Of a stretch of DNA of 64,000 nt, positions 18,021-26,289 are shown one piece after another. How positions within the stretch are numbered: the stretch's first letter is position 1; each line of letters begins with the position of its first letter. The DNA comes from Leptolinea sp964397625 (GTDB lineage: Bacteria > Chloroflexota > Anaerolineae > Anaerolineales > Anaerolineaceae): assembly GCA_964397625.1 (NCBI GenBank), contig CAYNJT010000011.1, positions 1-64,000 of the forward strand. The letters run 5' to 3'. The notes beneath the pieces were generated by a model, which had not been told where the DNA came from, ran no database searches, and was given only the letters and a program-made list of their open reading frames with translations. Both the position numbers and the translations under genes were made by a program.

Positions 18021-19649
18021 ATGAACCTTACAAAAATTCCCGAAAATAGAAAGACCAATATTTCAATTTTTCTTTTCATATTATGCATTATTCTGCTTGG
18101 ACTATTTATCAGAATTCAATATATAAATAAGTCCAGTTTTATCATGAATGATGGTGGTATGTTTTATTCCATGATTCTGGATCTTCAGAAAAATAACTTT
18201 AGCCTCCCTTTTTTTACTTCATATAATTTTAGTAACATCCCCTATGCTTATCCACCCCTGTCCTTCTATGTCGCTGCTATCTTAAATGAATTTTTGGGGA
18301 TTGATCTTGTTTCCATATTCCGATATTTCCCATTATTTTTCAATCTCCTTTCCATACCGGCCTTCTATTTATTGGCAAATGAAATTACGTTAAACGAACG
18401 ACAATCGATAATAGCCACTGCTTTCTATGCCATTCTTATCCCGGGATATGAATGGTTGATCACAGGCGGAGGACTTACCAGATCTCCGGCCCAAACATAT
18501 TTTATTCTCTCCTTATCATTCTTTATTAACTATGGGAGGACACATAAAAAATCCGCATTGTTTTTTTCCATTCTTACCTCAGCATTAATGACATGGCATC
18601 ATCTTGAATATTGCTGGTTATTGATGTTCAGTCTGGTCATATTTTGCGTAAGAACTTTTAAATTTAAGGAATGTATTCAAACCGGCCTGATTTATCTTGC
18701 AGGTTTTTTAATAATCACCGGCCCCTATTGGGCGATTGTGATCACCCGTCACGGTTTTGCACCAATTTTATCTGCGGTGTCCTCTGGAGAGTTCGATCTG
18801 GTTAAACCAATAAGCCGATTAATACTCATGGTTTATACAGAAGAATCGCTGATAAATTATGTCAACGTTTTGGCCATATTTGGGCTTCTCTATTGTCTCT
18901 TTAGTGGGAAACATAGAATTGTGATTTGGTTCCTGCTTATATCATTCCTAAATCCACGCAGCGCAAACAGGTCGTTGATCTTTCCTGTTTCCATATTCGC
19001 TTCGATCGCCATTGATTCCTTGATATGTCCGGAATTAGATCGTCTTTTTCATTCGCGCCATTCTGAATTAAGCTCCAATAATGAAAAAAAAGGATACCGG
19101 CATCTAAAGTATTCCCATATTTTTATCCTTTTCTCGATACTGTATCCTTTTTTCCTCGGTTTTTTGAACGCGCTGGGCGGAAGACCGGTTCTCACGGAAA
19201 TCAAGAAACCGGAGATAGAAGCCATGAATTGGATAAAAAACAATACTCCAGCTGACAGTACTTTTATCGTTCTTAACAATTCAATCGCATGGAGCATGGA
19301 TAAAACAGGCGAATGGTTTCCAACCCTGGCTCAACGAAAAAGTCAAACCACTGTGCAGGGGACTGAATGGTTGACCCCAAGCTCATTTGAATCAAACAAG
19401 GAAAAGTATAATGAGCTAAAAAAATGCATAAATATTGGGGCATCTTGCCTTGAAACCTGGATCGAAAAAAATCAGGTTAAGTATGATTACTTATATCTTT
19501 CGCGAGATGATTGTCAAAAAGATGATGCGTATTGCCTGAATTTTATTGAGACATCGATTCGCTCGGAAAATAAATATGAACCAATCTTTGAGAATAGCAA
19601 TGCCGTCGTTTTTAAATTAGAAAATTTTGATAATGCCAGTACGCATTAG
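18021..19649 (+). CDS. GT-C type membrane glycosyltransferase-like protein
   Basis: About 542 residues, with 10 or so membrane helices in the first 400 residues, then a soluble C-terminal domain. The first outer loop carries NDGGMFY, where the Asp could be the GT-C acidic catalytic residue. No close family is recognised; PMT/GT39-like is the best guess. The gene is strikingly AT-rich compared with leuS or cydDC. The start is uncertain: GGAGGG at 18001-18006 is 14 nt before the ATG at 18021, while an in-frame GTG sits at 18006. Confidence 0.7.
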   Translation: MNLTKIPENRKTNISIFLFILCIILLGLFIRIQYINKSSFIMNDGGMFYSMILDLQKNNFSLPFFTSYNFSNIPYAYPPLSFYVAAILNEFLGIDLVSIFRYFPLFFNLLSIPAFYLLANEITLNERQSIIATAFYAILIPGYEWLITGGGLTRSPAQTYFILSLSFFINYGRTHKKSALFFSILTSALMTWHHLEYCWLLMFSLVIFCVRTFKFKECIQTGLIYLAGFLIITGPYWAIVITRHGFAPILSAVSSGEFDLVKPISRLILMVYTEESLINYVNVLAIFGLLYCLFSGKHRIVIWFLLISFLNPRSANRSLIFPVSIFASIAIDSLICPELDRLFHSRHSELSSNNEKKGYRHLKYSHIFILFSILYPFFLGFLNALGGRPVLTEIKKPEIEAMNWIKNNTPADSTFIVLNNSIAWSMDKTGEWFPTLAQRKSQTTVQGTEWLTPSSFESNKEKYNELKKCINIGASCLETWIEKNQVKYDYLYLSRDDCQKDDAYCLNFIETSIRSENKYEPIFENSNAVVFKLENFDNASTH

Positions 19650-19710
19650 AAGGACGACATCAGGCAGCATCATATTTTTTTCTGGAAATCTTTATATTTG
19701 GAATCAATAA

Positions 19711-20889
19711 ATGAAGTTACAAATTTCTAAATTCAAATTAGTTAAGTATTCTATTATCAGCATCCTATTGATAATAGCAATTTTTATTAATTTTCTTTTT
19801 GTTGTTACTGGATTAAGTTCGTTACACGATTATGGATCATTTATCGCTTCAGGTCAGTTGGCGAACCAAAATCAAAATCCCTATTCCACAGAAAATCCAC
19901 TTGTCTTCTCTGTAAAATTCTCAGGCATTAACCTTGAAGGCAAAGCTCCAAATTTAAATCCTCCAATATCAATATTGATATTTCAACTCGCGGCTCAGTA
20001 CGACCCTTATGTTTCCATTAATATCTGGCGGCTGGTTTCAATATTACTTTACCTGATATGTATCTTCATGCTACACAGGGTTTTCCCGTCGCATGGGTCG
20101 ACTTCCATTTTTCGAATTTTCTGGGCTGTCAGTCTGGCTGGATTCTGGCATACCATTCAATTGGGGCAGATTTACAGCGTCATGGTATTGTTTACTGTTC
20201 TTGCCTGGATATTTCTCTATAAAAAAAGGGTGATTATCGCCGGAGTTTTTCTTGGCCTGTTAATTGCCATCAAACCAAATTACATTTTTTGGGCTATTCT
20301 TCTTTTAATTGCAGGAAATTGGAAATCATTTCTTTCAGCTGGCATCTCGGCAATGAGCATCAGCATGATTGCCCTAATCACCGATGGGATAGATATATAC
20401 AGACAATGGTTGGAAGCCAGTTCGATATATACAGATAATTTGTTACTTTTCCCCGGGAACAATTCATTTCAAGGACTTACTGCCAGAATCGGACTGCCGC
20501 AGATGGGTGTCATAATGGCTATTCTTGTCGCGGTCGCGGTATCAGTTTACATTTGGAACAGCCATCGCAGTGGGTACATAGTCAATTCACTGGGAATAAT
20601 TGTTTCCCTGTTGATTTCCCCAATCGCATGGACGGGATATACATTAACAGTGCTTCCCATCTTTTTTGAAGCGTCTGCATGGGATTGGAAATTAAAATGG
20701 AGCGCGCCAATATTTTCAATCCCTGTGATCTTTTCATTGGTGATTTTTAAAATGTCTTATGCCGCATTCGTTATTTTTGGCTGGCTATATGGTTGGGGTT
20801 TACTAATTTTATTGTTTGGATCAATTTTTCCACTCTCCAATTTGAAAGAAAGAATAGCAGCCAGAATTAGAAGCATCCACACAAATTGA
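19711..20889 (+). CDS. GT87-like (DUF2029) membrane glycosyltransferase
   Basis: 392 residues with about ten membrane helices. The N-terminal outer loop has LHDYGSFIASGQLA...NPYS, the typical GT87 pattern, in which a polyprenyl-phosphate-linked sugar is used as donor outside the membrane. It follows the preceding AT-rich GT-C gene by 61 bp in the same direction. Its last 133 bp overlap, tail to tail, the 3' end of the O-antigen ligase gene on the other strand; the overlap encodes this protein's last hydrophobic helix. Confidence 0.78.
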   Translation: MKLQISKFKLVKYSIISILLIIAIFINFLFVVTGLSSLHDYGSFIASGQLANQNQNPYSTENPLVFSVKFSGINLEGKAPNLNPPISILIFQLAAQYDPYVSINIWRLVSILLYLICIFMLHRVFPSHGSTSIFRIFWAVSLAGFWHTIQLGQIYSVMVLFTVLAWIFLYKKRVIIAGVFLGLLIAIKPNYIFWAILLLIAGNWKSFLSAGISAMSISMIALITDGIDIYRQWLEASSIYTDNLLLFPGNNSFQGLTARIGLPQMGVIMAILVAVAVSVYIWNSHRSGYIVNSLGIIVSLLISPIAWTGYTLTVLPIFFEASAWDWKLKWSAPIFSIPVIFSLVIFKMSYAAFVIFGWLYGWGLLILLFGSIFPLSNLKERIAARIRSIHTN

Positions 20890-22082
20890 TCAACTTCAAA
20901 CAAAAAACTATACGAAATATTTGCAATGGTCACATAGCTAAACAAAACAACAGGTAAAAGAGAGAGCACACCAGCCTTTTTTATAAATGTCGAAATCGCT
21001 CTATATCCGGTAGTGATAAAAAACAACAAAAAGGATATTAGCCCGATAATTCCTGTGTTTAAAAGAATATCAAGAAAACCATTATCCGCGAAATACACCT
21101 GATACGGCCAACCGTGTCTTGTCTGTAAATCCACCCGAAATGCCTCATTATTCCACAAGGCTCCAAATCCAAAGCCCAACACTGGTTTCTGTACCCAAAC
21201 TCTTGTTATCAGATCACTCCATACCGGTGTTCTTCCGGTTAAAGTGGATGATCGATTAAGTAACGAAAAAACAATATTTAAATTGAATGAAAAGAAGACA
21301 ATAACTAATATGGCAATACCACCAATTATGAAATAATGTTTTTTTTCAAGCCTGCTTTTGTACTGGAGCCAGGTAAAAGCCAGCAGAACCAATCCATTCA
21401 AGACAATGAAAATTACAATCCCCGTTGCTGAGCGACTGCCAATAACAAGAATTAACGCTAACAAAAAAAGAACCAATGAACCAATCACCCATACAAGTTG
21501 TTTTCGTGCCGCCCAGGCTTTTAAAAGGAAAATCGCTGAAAAAAAAGCTGCCAGACTTCCTAAATGATTCCGATGCCAGAAAATGCCTCTCCATGCTCCC
21601 AAAAAAGTGGGATTATTAAGTCTTGCCAGCCCAGGGAACTGAAACACCAAAATAATACTTAAAAGGACACAAAAAGCACCATAATAAACGAGGATATCCA
21701 ATACAGATTCCGGCGTATGTTTCGCAGCCAGATAAACACCCATCAGGCATCCGAAAATCATCAAAGTTAATTCATAGGCGGTTGCCAAAAAACCTGTAGT
21801 CCAGAATATGGAAAAAATTGAATAAAGAATAAAAACCAATAATGGAATTTGAAATTTAATTATTTTAATAAAGACAACTCCTAACGATGTCAACCATAAT
21901 TGGATAACGAGTAAGATCAGGACAATAAAACAAATTTGCAGAACAGGCCAGGCAGGATCATTTGCATCTAGAAAGTTGGGGAATTGACCGATAACAGTAA
22001 ACGAAGTTGAATTTGTTAAGAAGAAGGCAGAGATTATCAGCAGAATATCCAGGAAACAAATAATCGAGTTCTTTCTGATCAT
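20757..22082 (-). CDS. O-antigen ligase/polymerase family protein
   Basis: 441 residues with 10-12 predicted helices and the Wzy_C motif region WSDLITRVWVQKPVLGFGFGALWNNEA in the large outer loop. This is one of three such proteins in the locus. The last ~40 residues (from SFKLESGK onward) are hydrophilic and lie on the overlap with the convergent GT87-like gene. It is the last gene of the long minus-strand polysaccharide row that begins at rmlB. Base composition is AT-rich like its convergent neighbour. Confidence 0.85.
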   Translation of the reverse strand: MIRKNSIICFLDILLIISAFFLTNSTSFTVIGQFPNFLDANDPAWPVLQICFIVLILLVIQLWLTSLGVVFIKIIKFQIPLLVFILYSIFSIFWTTGFLATAYELTLMIFGCLMGVYLAAKHTPESVLDILVYYGAFCVLLSIILVFQFPGLARLNNPTFLGAWRGIFWHRNHLGSLAAFFSAIFLLKAWAARKQLVWVIGSLVLFLLALILVIGSRSATGIVIFIVLNGLVLLAFTWLQYKSRLEKKHYFIIGGIAILVIVFFSFNLNIVFSLLNRSSTLTGRTPVWSDLITRVWVQKPVLGFGFGALWNNEAFRVDLQTRHGWPYQVYFADNGFLDILLNTGIIGLISFLLFFITTGYRAISTFIKKAGVLSLLPVVLFSYVTIANISYSFLFEVDQFVWMLLILAAILSFKLESGKIDPNNKISKPQPYSQPKITNAA

Positions 22083-22107
22083 AGTATCATTTCACCCGTT
22101 TGTATTC

Positions 22108-23511
22108 TCAATACGATCCGCGTCCAATCAGCACCACCCAGATCGTTCTGACCAGGATCTGGATATCCAACCAGATGGAATAATTTTGAATGTAGTATAG
22201 ATCATCTTCCGTGTGCAGGTGCATGGGTCGGTCACTGCGGCCATTCACCTGCCACCAGCCGGTCAAACCGGGAGGAACGGCAAAACGTTTGCGCTGCCAG
22301 GGTTGGTATTTATCCACCAGATACGGCATTTCCGGGCGTGGACCCACCAGGCTCATGGTGCCGTTGAGAATGTTGATCAACTGAGGGAACTCATCCAGAC
22401 TAAAACGGCGCAGCACCCGGCCTACTTTCGTGATTCGCGGGTCATTGCGCGTTTTGTGGATCAGATTGCCATCCGCGTCTACTTGTTCCACCTGGCTTTT
22501 CAATTCTTCGGCGTTCTTCACCATCGTTCTGAATTTCAACATGGAAAAAATACGCCCGTTCTCCCCCACCCTTTTCTGGCGGAACAGGATGGGACGGCCG
22601 TCTTCCAGCAGGATGGCCAGTGAGATAAGACCCAATAGTGGCGAGATCAAGATCAAACCCAACAGGCTCAGAACAAAATCAAAAATCCGTTTGATCAGGC
22701 GTTGATAATCATCAATGGCCGACGCGCGCAGATCCAGCATGGGTATTCCGGCAAAATCTTCGATGCCGGTTCGGTAAAGGGCCAGGTCGAAAAACCCCAG
22801 TGCCACCCACAAGCGAACCGGCTCTTTATCCAACGCCTGGACAATGGCTGCCATTTCGGGATAAGCGGAATATGGCAAAGCAAGGACTACATCACTGATT
22901 CTTTCCCGGATGACGATTTCCTTGACATCCGCTTTGCCGCCCAATAACGCCGGGGATTTTTCCAGGTCGTCATCGATAAAGCCGGAAAAATCAAGGTTGC
23001 CAGTGTATGATGATTCTATCTGTGTCAAAATTCGCTGCCCCAGTGATCCTGCTCCAACAATCAACACCCGCCGTTTGCCCTCCGGTGCTGATTTTTGCCT
23101 TCGGAAATAGAGGCGTACAACCAATCTCCAGGAGATGAGCAGTAAATAAGAGAGGATGACGAATACCAGAAATAGAGAGCGGGAGACTTCACGGAAGGAG
23201 AGGTAGAGAATTCCCGCCGAAGAAATGGAAGCAATGAACACAGCCAGGGATACCGCGCTGAATTCATCCACCACCCGGAGGTATTTCTTACCGTCATAAA
23301 TGGATAACGAAATGAATATAAACAGCCAAATGACCGGGAAGATCAGGAATAACGCCGGCGGAATCAAATAGGGTAAAGGTACCTTTTCAAATAAATCAAA
23401 CTTATTCATCCAGGGGCGAATTAAAACTGCCACCTGAAGACTGAGGATAACAGACAAGCCATCAAGGAAGATGGAGAGAAGGGCGAAATTAGTAGAAAAA
23501 CGCCTTAACAT
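22108..23511 (-). CDS. polyprenyl glycosylphosphotransferase (initiating sugar transferase)
   Basis: 467 residues. Four N-terminal membrane helices precede a CoA-binding-like Rossmann segment (RVLIVGAGSLGQRIL). The C-terminal bacterial sugar transferase domain has FRQKRVGENGRIFSMLKFRT, SLDEFPQL, SLVGPRPE and PGLTGWWQVNGR. The family transfers a sugar-1-phosphate to undecaprenyl phosphate, starting repeat-unit synthesis in the membrane. GGAAGGA precedes the ATG. It is followed 25 bp later by the O-antigen ligase/polymerase gene. Confidence 0.93.
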   Translation of the reverse strand: MLRRFSTNFALLSIFLDGLSVILSLQVAVLIRPWMNKFDLFEKVPLPYLIPPALFLIFPVIWLFIFISLSIYDGKKYLRVVDEFSAVSLAVFIASISSAGILYLSFREVSRSLFLVFVILSYLLLISWRLVVRLYFRRQKSAPEGKRRVLIVGAGSLGQRILTQIESSYTGNLDFSGFIDDDLEKSPALLGGKADVKEIVIRERISDVVLALPYSAYPEMAAIVQALDKEPVRLWVALGFFDLALYRTGIEDFAGIPMLDLRASAIDDYQRLIKRIFDFVLSLLGLILISPLLGLISLAILLEDGRPILFRQKRVGENGRIFSMLKFRTMVKNAEELKSQVEQVDADGNLIHKTRNDPRITKVGRVLRRFSLDEFPQLINILNGTMSLVGPRPEMPYLVDKYQPWQRKRFAVPPGLTGWWQVNGRSDRPMHLHTEDDLYYIQNYSIWLDIQILVRTIWVVLIGRGSY

Positions 23512-23565
23512 TTATCCTTCCATCCTGACTGGTTTTTCCATAAATTTCAATGAAATTTCCACCTT

Positions 23566-24378
23566 CTAGTGGTTTCCCAGACTTGTCCGCCTGCCGAATA
23601 GGCGCATATACCCTTGCGGATCAAATGTGATTATGTGCAGCCTTTGAAGTACAAATGCAAAAAGAAAAATCAGGTTGAACCAAGTATAACGAATCCACAG
23701 TCGTTCAGGGTCCTGGGTTAGTCGGAAAAGCCATTCAAATCCCATGGATCGTATGACCTCAGGTGCCTGCTTGATCTTGCCGGAGAAGAAATCGAAAGTT
23801 GCACCTGAAGGCACCAGGATGGAACCTCGGATCTTTTCCAGGTGTTCATGGATCCAGACATCCTGTTTTGGCGAGCCAAGACCCACCCAGATAAAATCAG
23901 GCTTTGCCCCATTAATCATCCGGCACAACTCATCGTCTTCCTCTTCTGTAAGCTTGCGAAATGGCGGAGAATAAAGCCCAACGAAGTTCAAACCCTGAAA
24001 TTTCTCATTCAAATAATCTCTAATTTTCTCAGGCGCGCCCGGAAATCCGCCGTATAAGAAATAGGTGTAATGTTTCTCGGCAGCACACGCGCTAACCTGT
24101 AATAACAAATCGGGCGCGTAAAATCGATCGGTATTTTTTCGCACAAATGCCCTCGCCCACTTGACAAATGGCATACTGTCAATACCAATCAGGTCAGATG
24201 TGTTGTACATATCGCGTAATTTTTTGTCAAGCAGCGCGGAAACACAGATATGCACGTTGATCACCGACAGGCAGTGTGAACGGGTTGATTTGTCTTCCAA
24301 CCAACGATCAAAAATTGGGAACATTTCATCATAAGACAGGCAGTCCATATGGATGCCCAGAATGTTCAACTTATCCAT
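23566..24378 (-). CDS. WecG/TagA/CpsF family glycosyltransferase
   Basis: 270 residues. The GT26 core shows NVHICVSAL, IGIDSMPFVKWAR, LYGGFPG, GLGSPKQDVWI and PSGATFDFFSGKIKQAPE, which are the recognisable WecG/TagA blocks. The family adds a ManNAc-type sugar to a lipid-linked first sugar. The start at 24378 overlaps the epimerase stop by 8 bases (ATGGATAA). It probably acts second after the adjacent initiating sugar transferase. Confidence 0.92.
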   Translation of the reverse strand: MDKLNILGIHMDCLSYDEMFPIFDRWLEDKSTRSHCLSVINVHICVSALLDKKLRDMYNTSDLIGIDSMPFVKWARAFVRKNTDRFYAPDLLLQVSACAAEKHYTYFLYGGFPGAPEKIRDYLNEKFQGLNFVGLYSPPFRKLTEEEDDELCRMINGAKPDFIWVGLGSPKQDVWIHEHLEKIRGSILVPSGATFDFFSGKIKQAPEVIRSMGFEWLFRLTQDPERLWIRYTWFNLIFLFAFVLQRLHIITFDPQGYMRLFGRRTSLGNH

Positions 24379-25456
24379 CAAAGTCAACTTTCCCTGATTG
24401 GATTTGAGAAACCGCCCATGCGTAAGTTTGCCGGATACCGTCGTCAATGGATGTAAAAACATCCCACCCGAGAATGTTTTTTGCCCGTGTGAAGTCACCG
24501 GATCGCCCCCCATCGCCTTCAGGTTTGGACGTATCAAACATGACAGGTATATCTTTCCCGGAGATATTAATGATGATCCGGGCTAATTGGGCTACGGTTG
24601 TCTCCTTCGCGGTGCCAATCTGGATCGCCCCTTTGTTCATTCCTCGTAATGGCAACCGCAACAGGGCGTCAATAACGTCGCCAACAAAAACAAAATCCCG
24701 TGATTGCTTCCCGGACCCCCAGACAATGAAATCTTCTTGCGGGTAGAGGATGGCTTTCCGAATCAGGCTGGGGATGACCTGAGAACGCTTTCGCGAAAGG
24801 ATGGAACGCGGACCATACACATTCTGAAGCCGCAAGATGCCGACGTTCGCCGCACCCTTTTCCGCCAGCAGACTTGCCTCATATTCACCCATGAGTTTTG
24901 ACCAACCATAAGCAGATTCTGGATCTGCCGGATAAACCTGGTCTTCTGTCAGCGGGATCCCTCCAGGTTTGAGTTGAAGGTTTTTGGGGTAACTGCACGC
25001 CGTCCCAACATATACTAAATTTTCAACTCCGGTTTCGGAAACCGCTCTGAATGTATTTGTGTTGATTAATACATTGGAATTGAAGAGAAAGAGTTCGTTA
25101 TTGAAAACAAAATCGATTCCGGCGACGATATCCGCAAGATGGAAAACCATATCCGGCTCGGCAATATCCATGGATTGTCTCGCGTTGGAAAAGTCACGCA
25201 AATCCAATTCGAAAAAATTCGTCTCCATCGGTACCCAATAACGGGTCTCATCGAGAGACAGGTTGCTTTTCGACCCGCGCCACAGGTTATCCACAACAAA
25301 GACTCGGGCGTCCAAGCGTACCAGGGCTTCCACCAGCCAAGAGCCGATAAAACCGGCGCCGCCGGTTACCAGGATGCGTTTGTTTGAAAACCAATCCAGG
25401 TCAAAATTTTCGTTACGCAGCCGGTCAATTATGGTTGTAATCATAGAGCTATCCAT
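24371..25456 (-). CDS. NAD-dependent sugar epimerase/dehydratase
   Basis: 361 residues of the extended SDR family: NAD-binding GGAGFIG near residue 32, catalytic YGWSK, and NVYGPRS with a following sugar-binding region. The overall pattern resembles GDP-mannose 3,5-epimerase or UDP-glucuronate-type epimerases, but the substrate cannot be fixed from sequence. I chose the ATG at 25456, which has GAGG 9 bases upstream; a longer start would overlap the neighbour. It likely supplies an activated sugar for the surrounding glycan genes. Confidence 0.88.
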   Translation of the reverse strand: MDSSMITTIIDRLRNENFDLDWFSNKRILVTGGAGFIGSWLVEALVRLDARVFVVDNLWRGSKSNLSLDETRYWVPMETNFFELDLRDFSNARQSMDIAEPDMVFHLADIVAGIDFVFNNELFLFNSNVLINTNTFRAVSETGVENLVYVGTACSYPKNLQLKPGGIPLTEDQVYPADPESAYGWSKLMGEYEASLLAEKGAANVGILRLQNVYGPRSILSRKRSQVIPSLIRKAILYPQEDFIVWGSGKQSRDFVFVGDVIDALLRLPLRGMNKGAIQIGTAKETTVAQLARIIINISGKDIPVMFDTSKPEGDGGRSGDFTRAKNILGWDVFTSIDDGIRQTYAWAVSQIQSGKVDFDG

Positions 25457-25467
25457 CACGCACGGCC

Positions 25468-26289
25468 TCATTTGGTAAACAAAGTGCCAAAATCGATCTT
25501 TCGAAAAATTTCGCACTTGCCATCGATTGTTGCATCAAGAATTTCCCTGCCGTCTTTTTCAAACATTTCGCGAGCGAGCCGGTATTCTATTTCTGAGCGT
25601 AATAAATCAGGCAACTGCCACTTGAATCCCTTGGGGAAGTACTTTGGATCAAAATGACTTTCATCCTTTTCGGATTGGCGGACTTCCACTTTACTTGGAA
25701 CACCTTTTTCCCGATAATTGTGGTCCAATCCAACCAGGATCACCTGCCGGAAACCCATGTAGTAAGCCAGTTGCAGTGCGGCAAAAGTGACTGTTGCCCC
25801 AAAGACCATTGGCCGAGTGAGGTCCGTTTCAAAATAGTCATTAATTACCATCCTGGACTTGAGAAAGACCTGTTCTGAGGTCGGAGGTCCAAAATATTTC
25901 CGGCGATTCCAGTTTAGGAATTTGGGTATTTTAACTTCACGAATTTCTGCCGCGCACTGTTCAAGGATGAGTTCATTCACAACTACCAGGAAACTCGGCC
26001 TGAAGGTTGAACGTTCGAAATTTAGATAGATACGATTCAAACCAAAACTAAATTCGCCCGAAAGCAATTCAAGATTGGTACGTTGCAGACTCGGGCCATT
26101 GGCAACAATAAAACAGCGTTTTCCTGAATATCTATTATGGAGATCTTTAATTAACCGCCTGTTCGTTTCGGCTTCAGCACCAATGCTCCACATCCAGGCA
26201 TGCGGGATCTCTGTTACCCTAGCGCGAATTGCCGTTATGATCCTCTGCGGGGTGATCTCACCTAAACGTAATCTGCCCTGTCCACCCAT
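25468..26289 (-). CDS. DUF115/MptE-like protein
   Basis: 273 residues. It shows the ANGPSL motif (residues ~58-63), VVVNE, GATVTFAALQLAYYMGF and LVGLDHNY, the pattern of DUF115 / 6-hydroxymethylpterin diphosphokinase MptE-like and motility-accessory-factor proteins. In flagellated bacteria such domains are linked to nonulosonate glycosylation. In this polysaccharide locus a glycan transfer role is more likely than pterin synthesis, but that is inference. Its ATG overlaps the preceding stop by one base (TGATG), indicating coupling. Confidence 0.75.
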   Translation of the reverse strand: MGGQGRLRLGEITPQRIITAIRARVTEIPHAWMWSIGAEAETNRRLIKDLHNRYSGKRCFIVANGPSLQRTNLELLSGEFSFGLNRIYLNFERSTFRPSFLVVVNELILEQCAAEIREVKIPKFLNWNRRKYFGPPTSEQVFLKSRMVINDYFETDLTRPMVFGATVTFAALQLAYYMGFRQVILVGLDHNYREKGVPSKVEVRQSEKDESHFDPKYFPKGFKWQLPDLLRSEIEYRLAREMFEKDGREILDATIDGKCEIFRKIDFGTLFTK

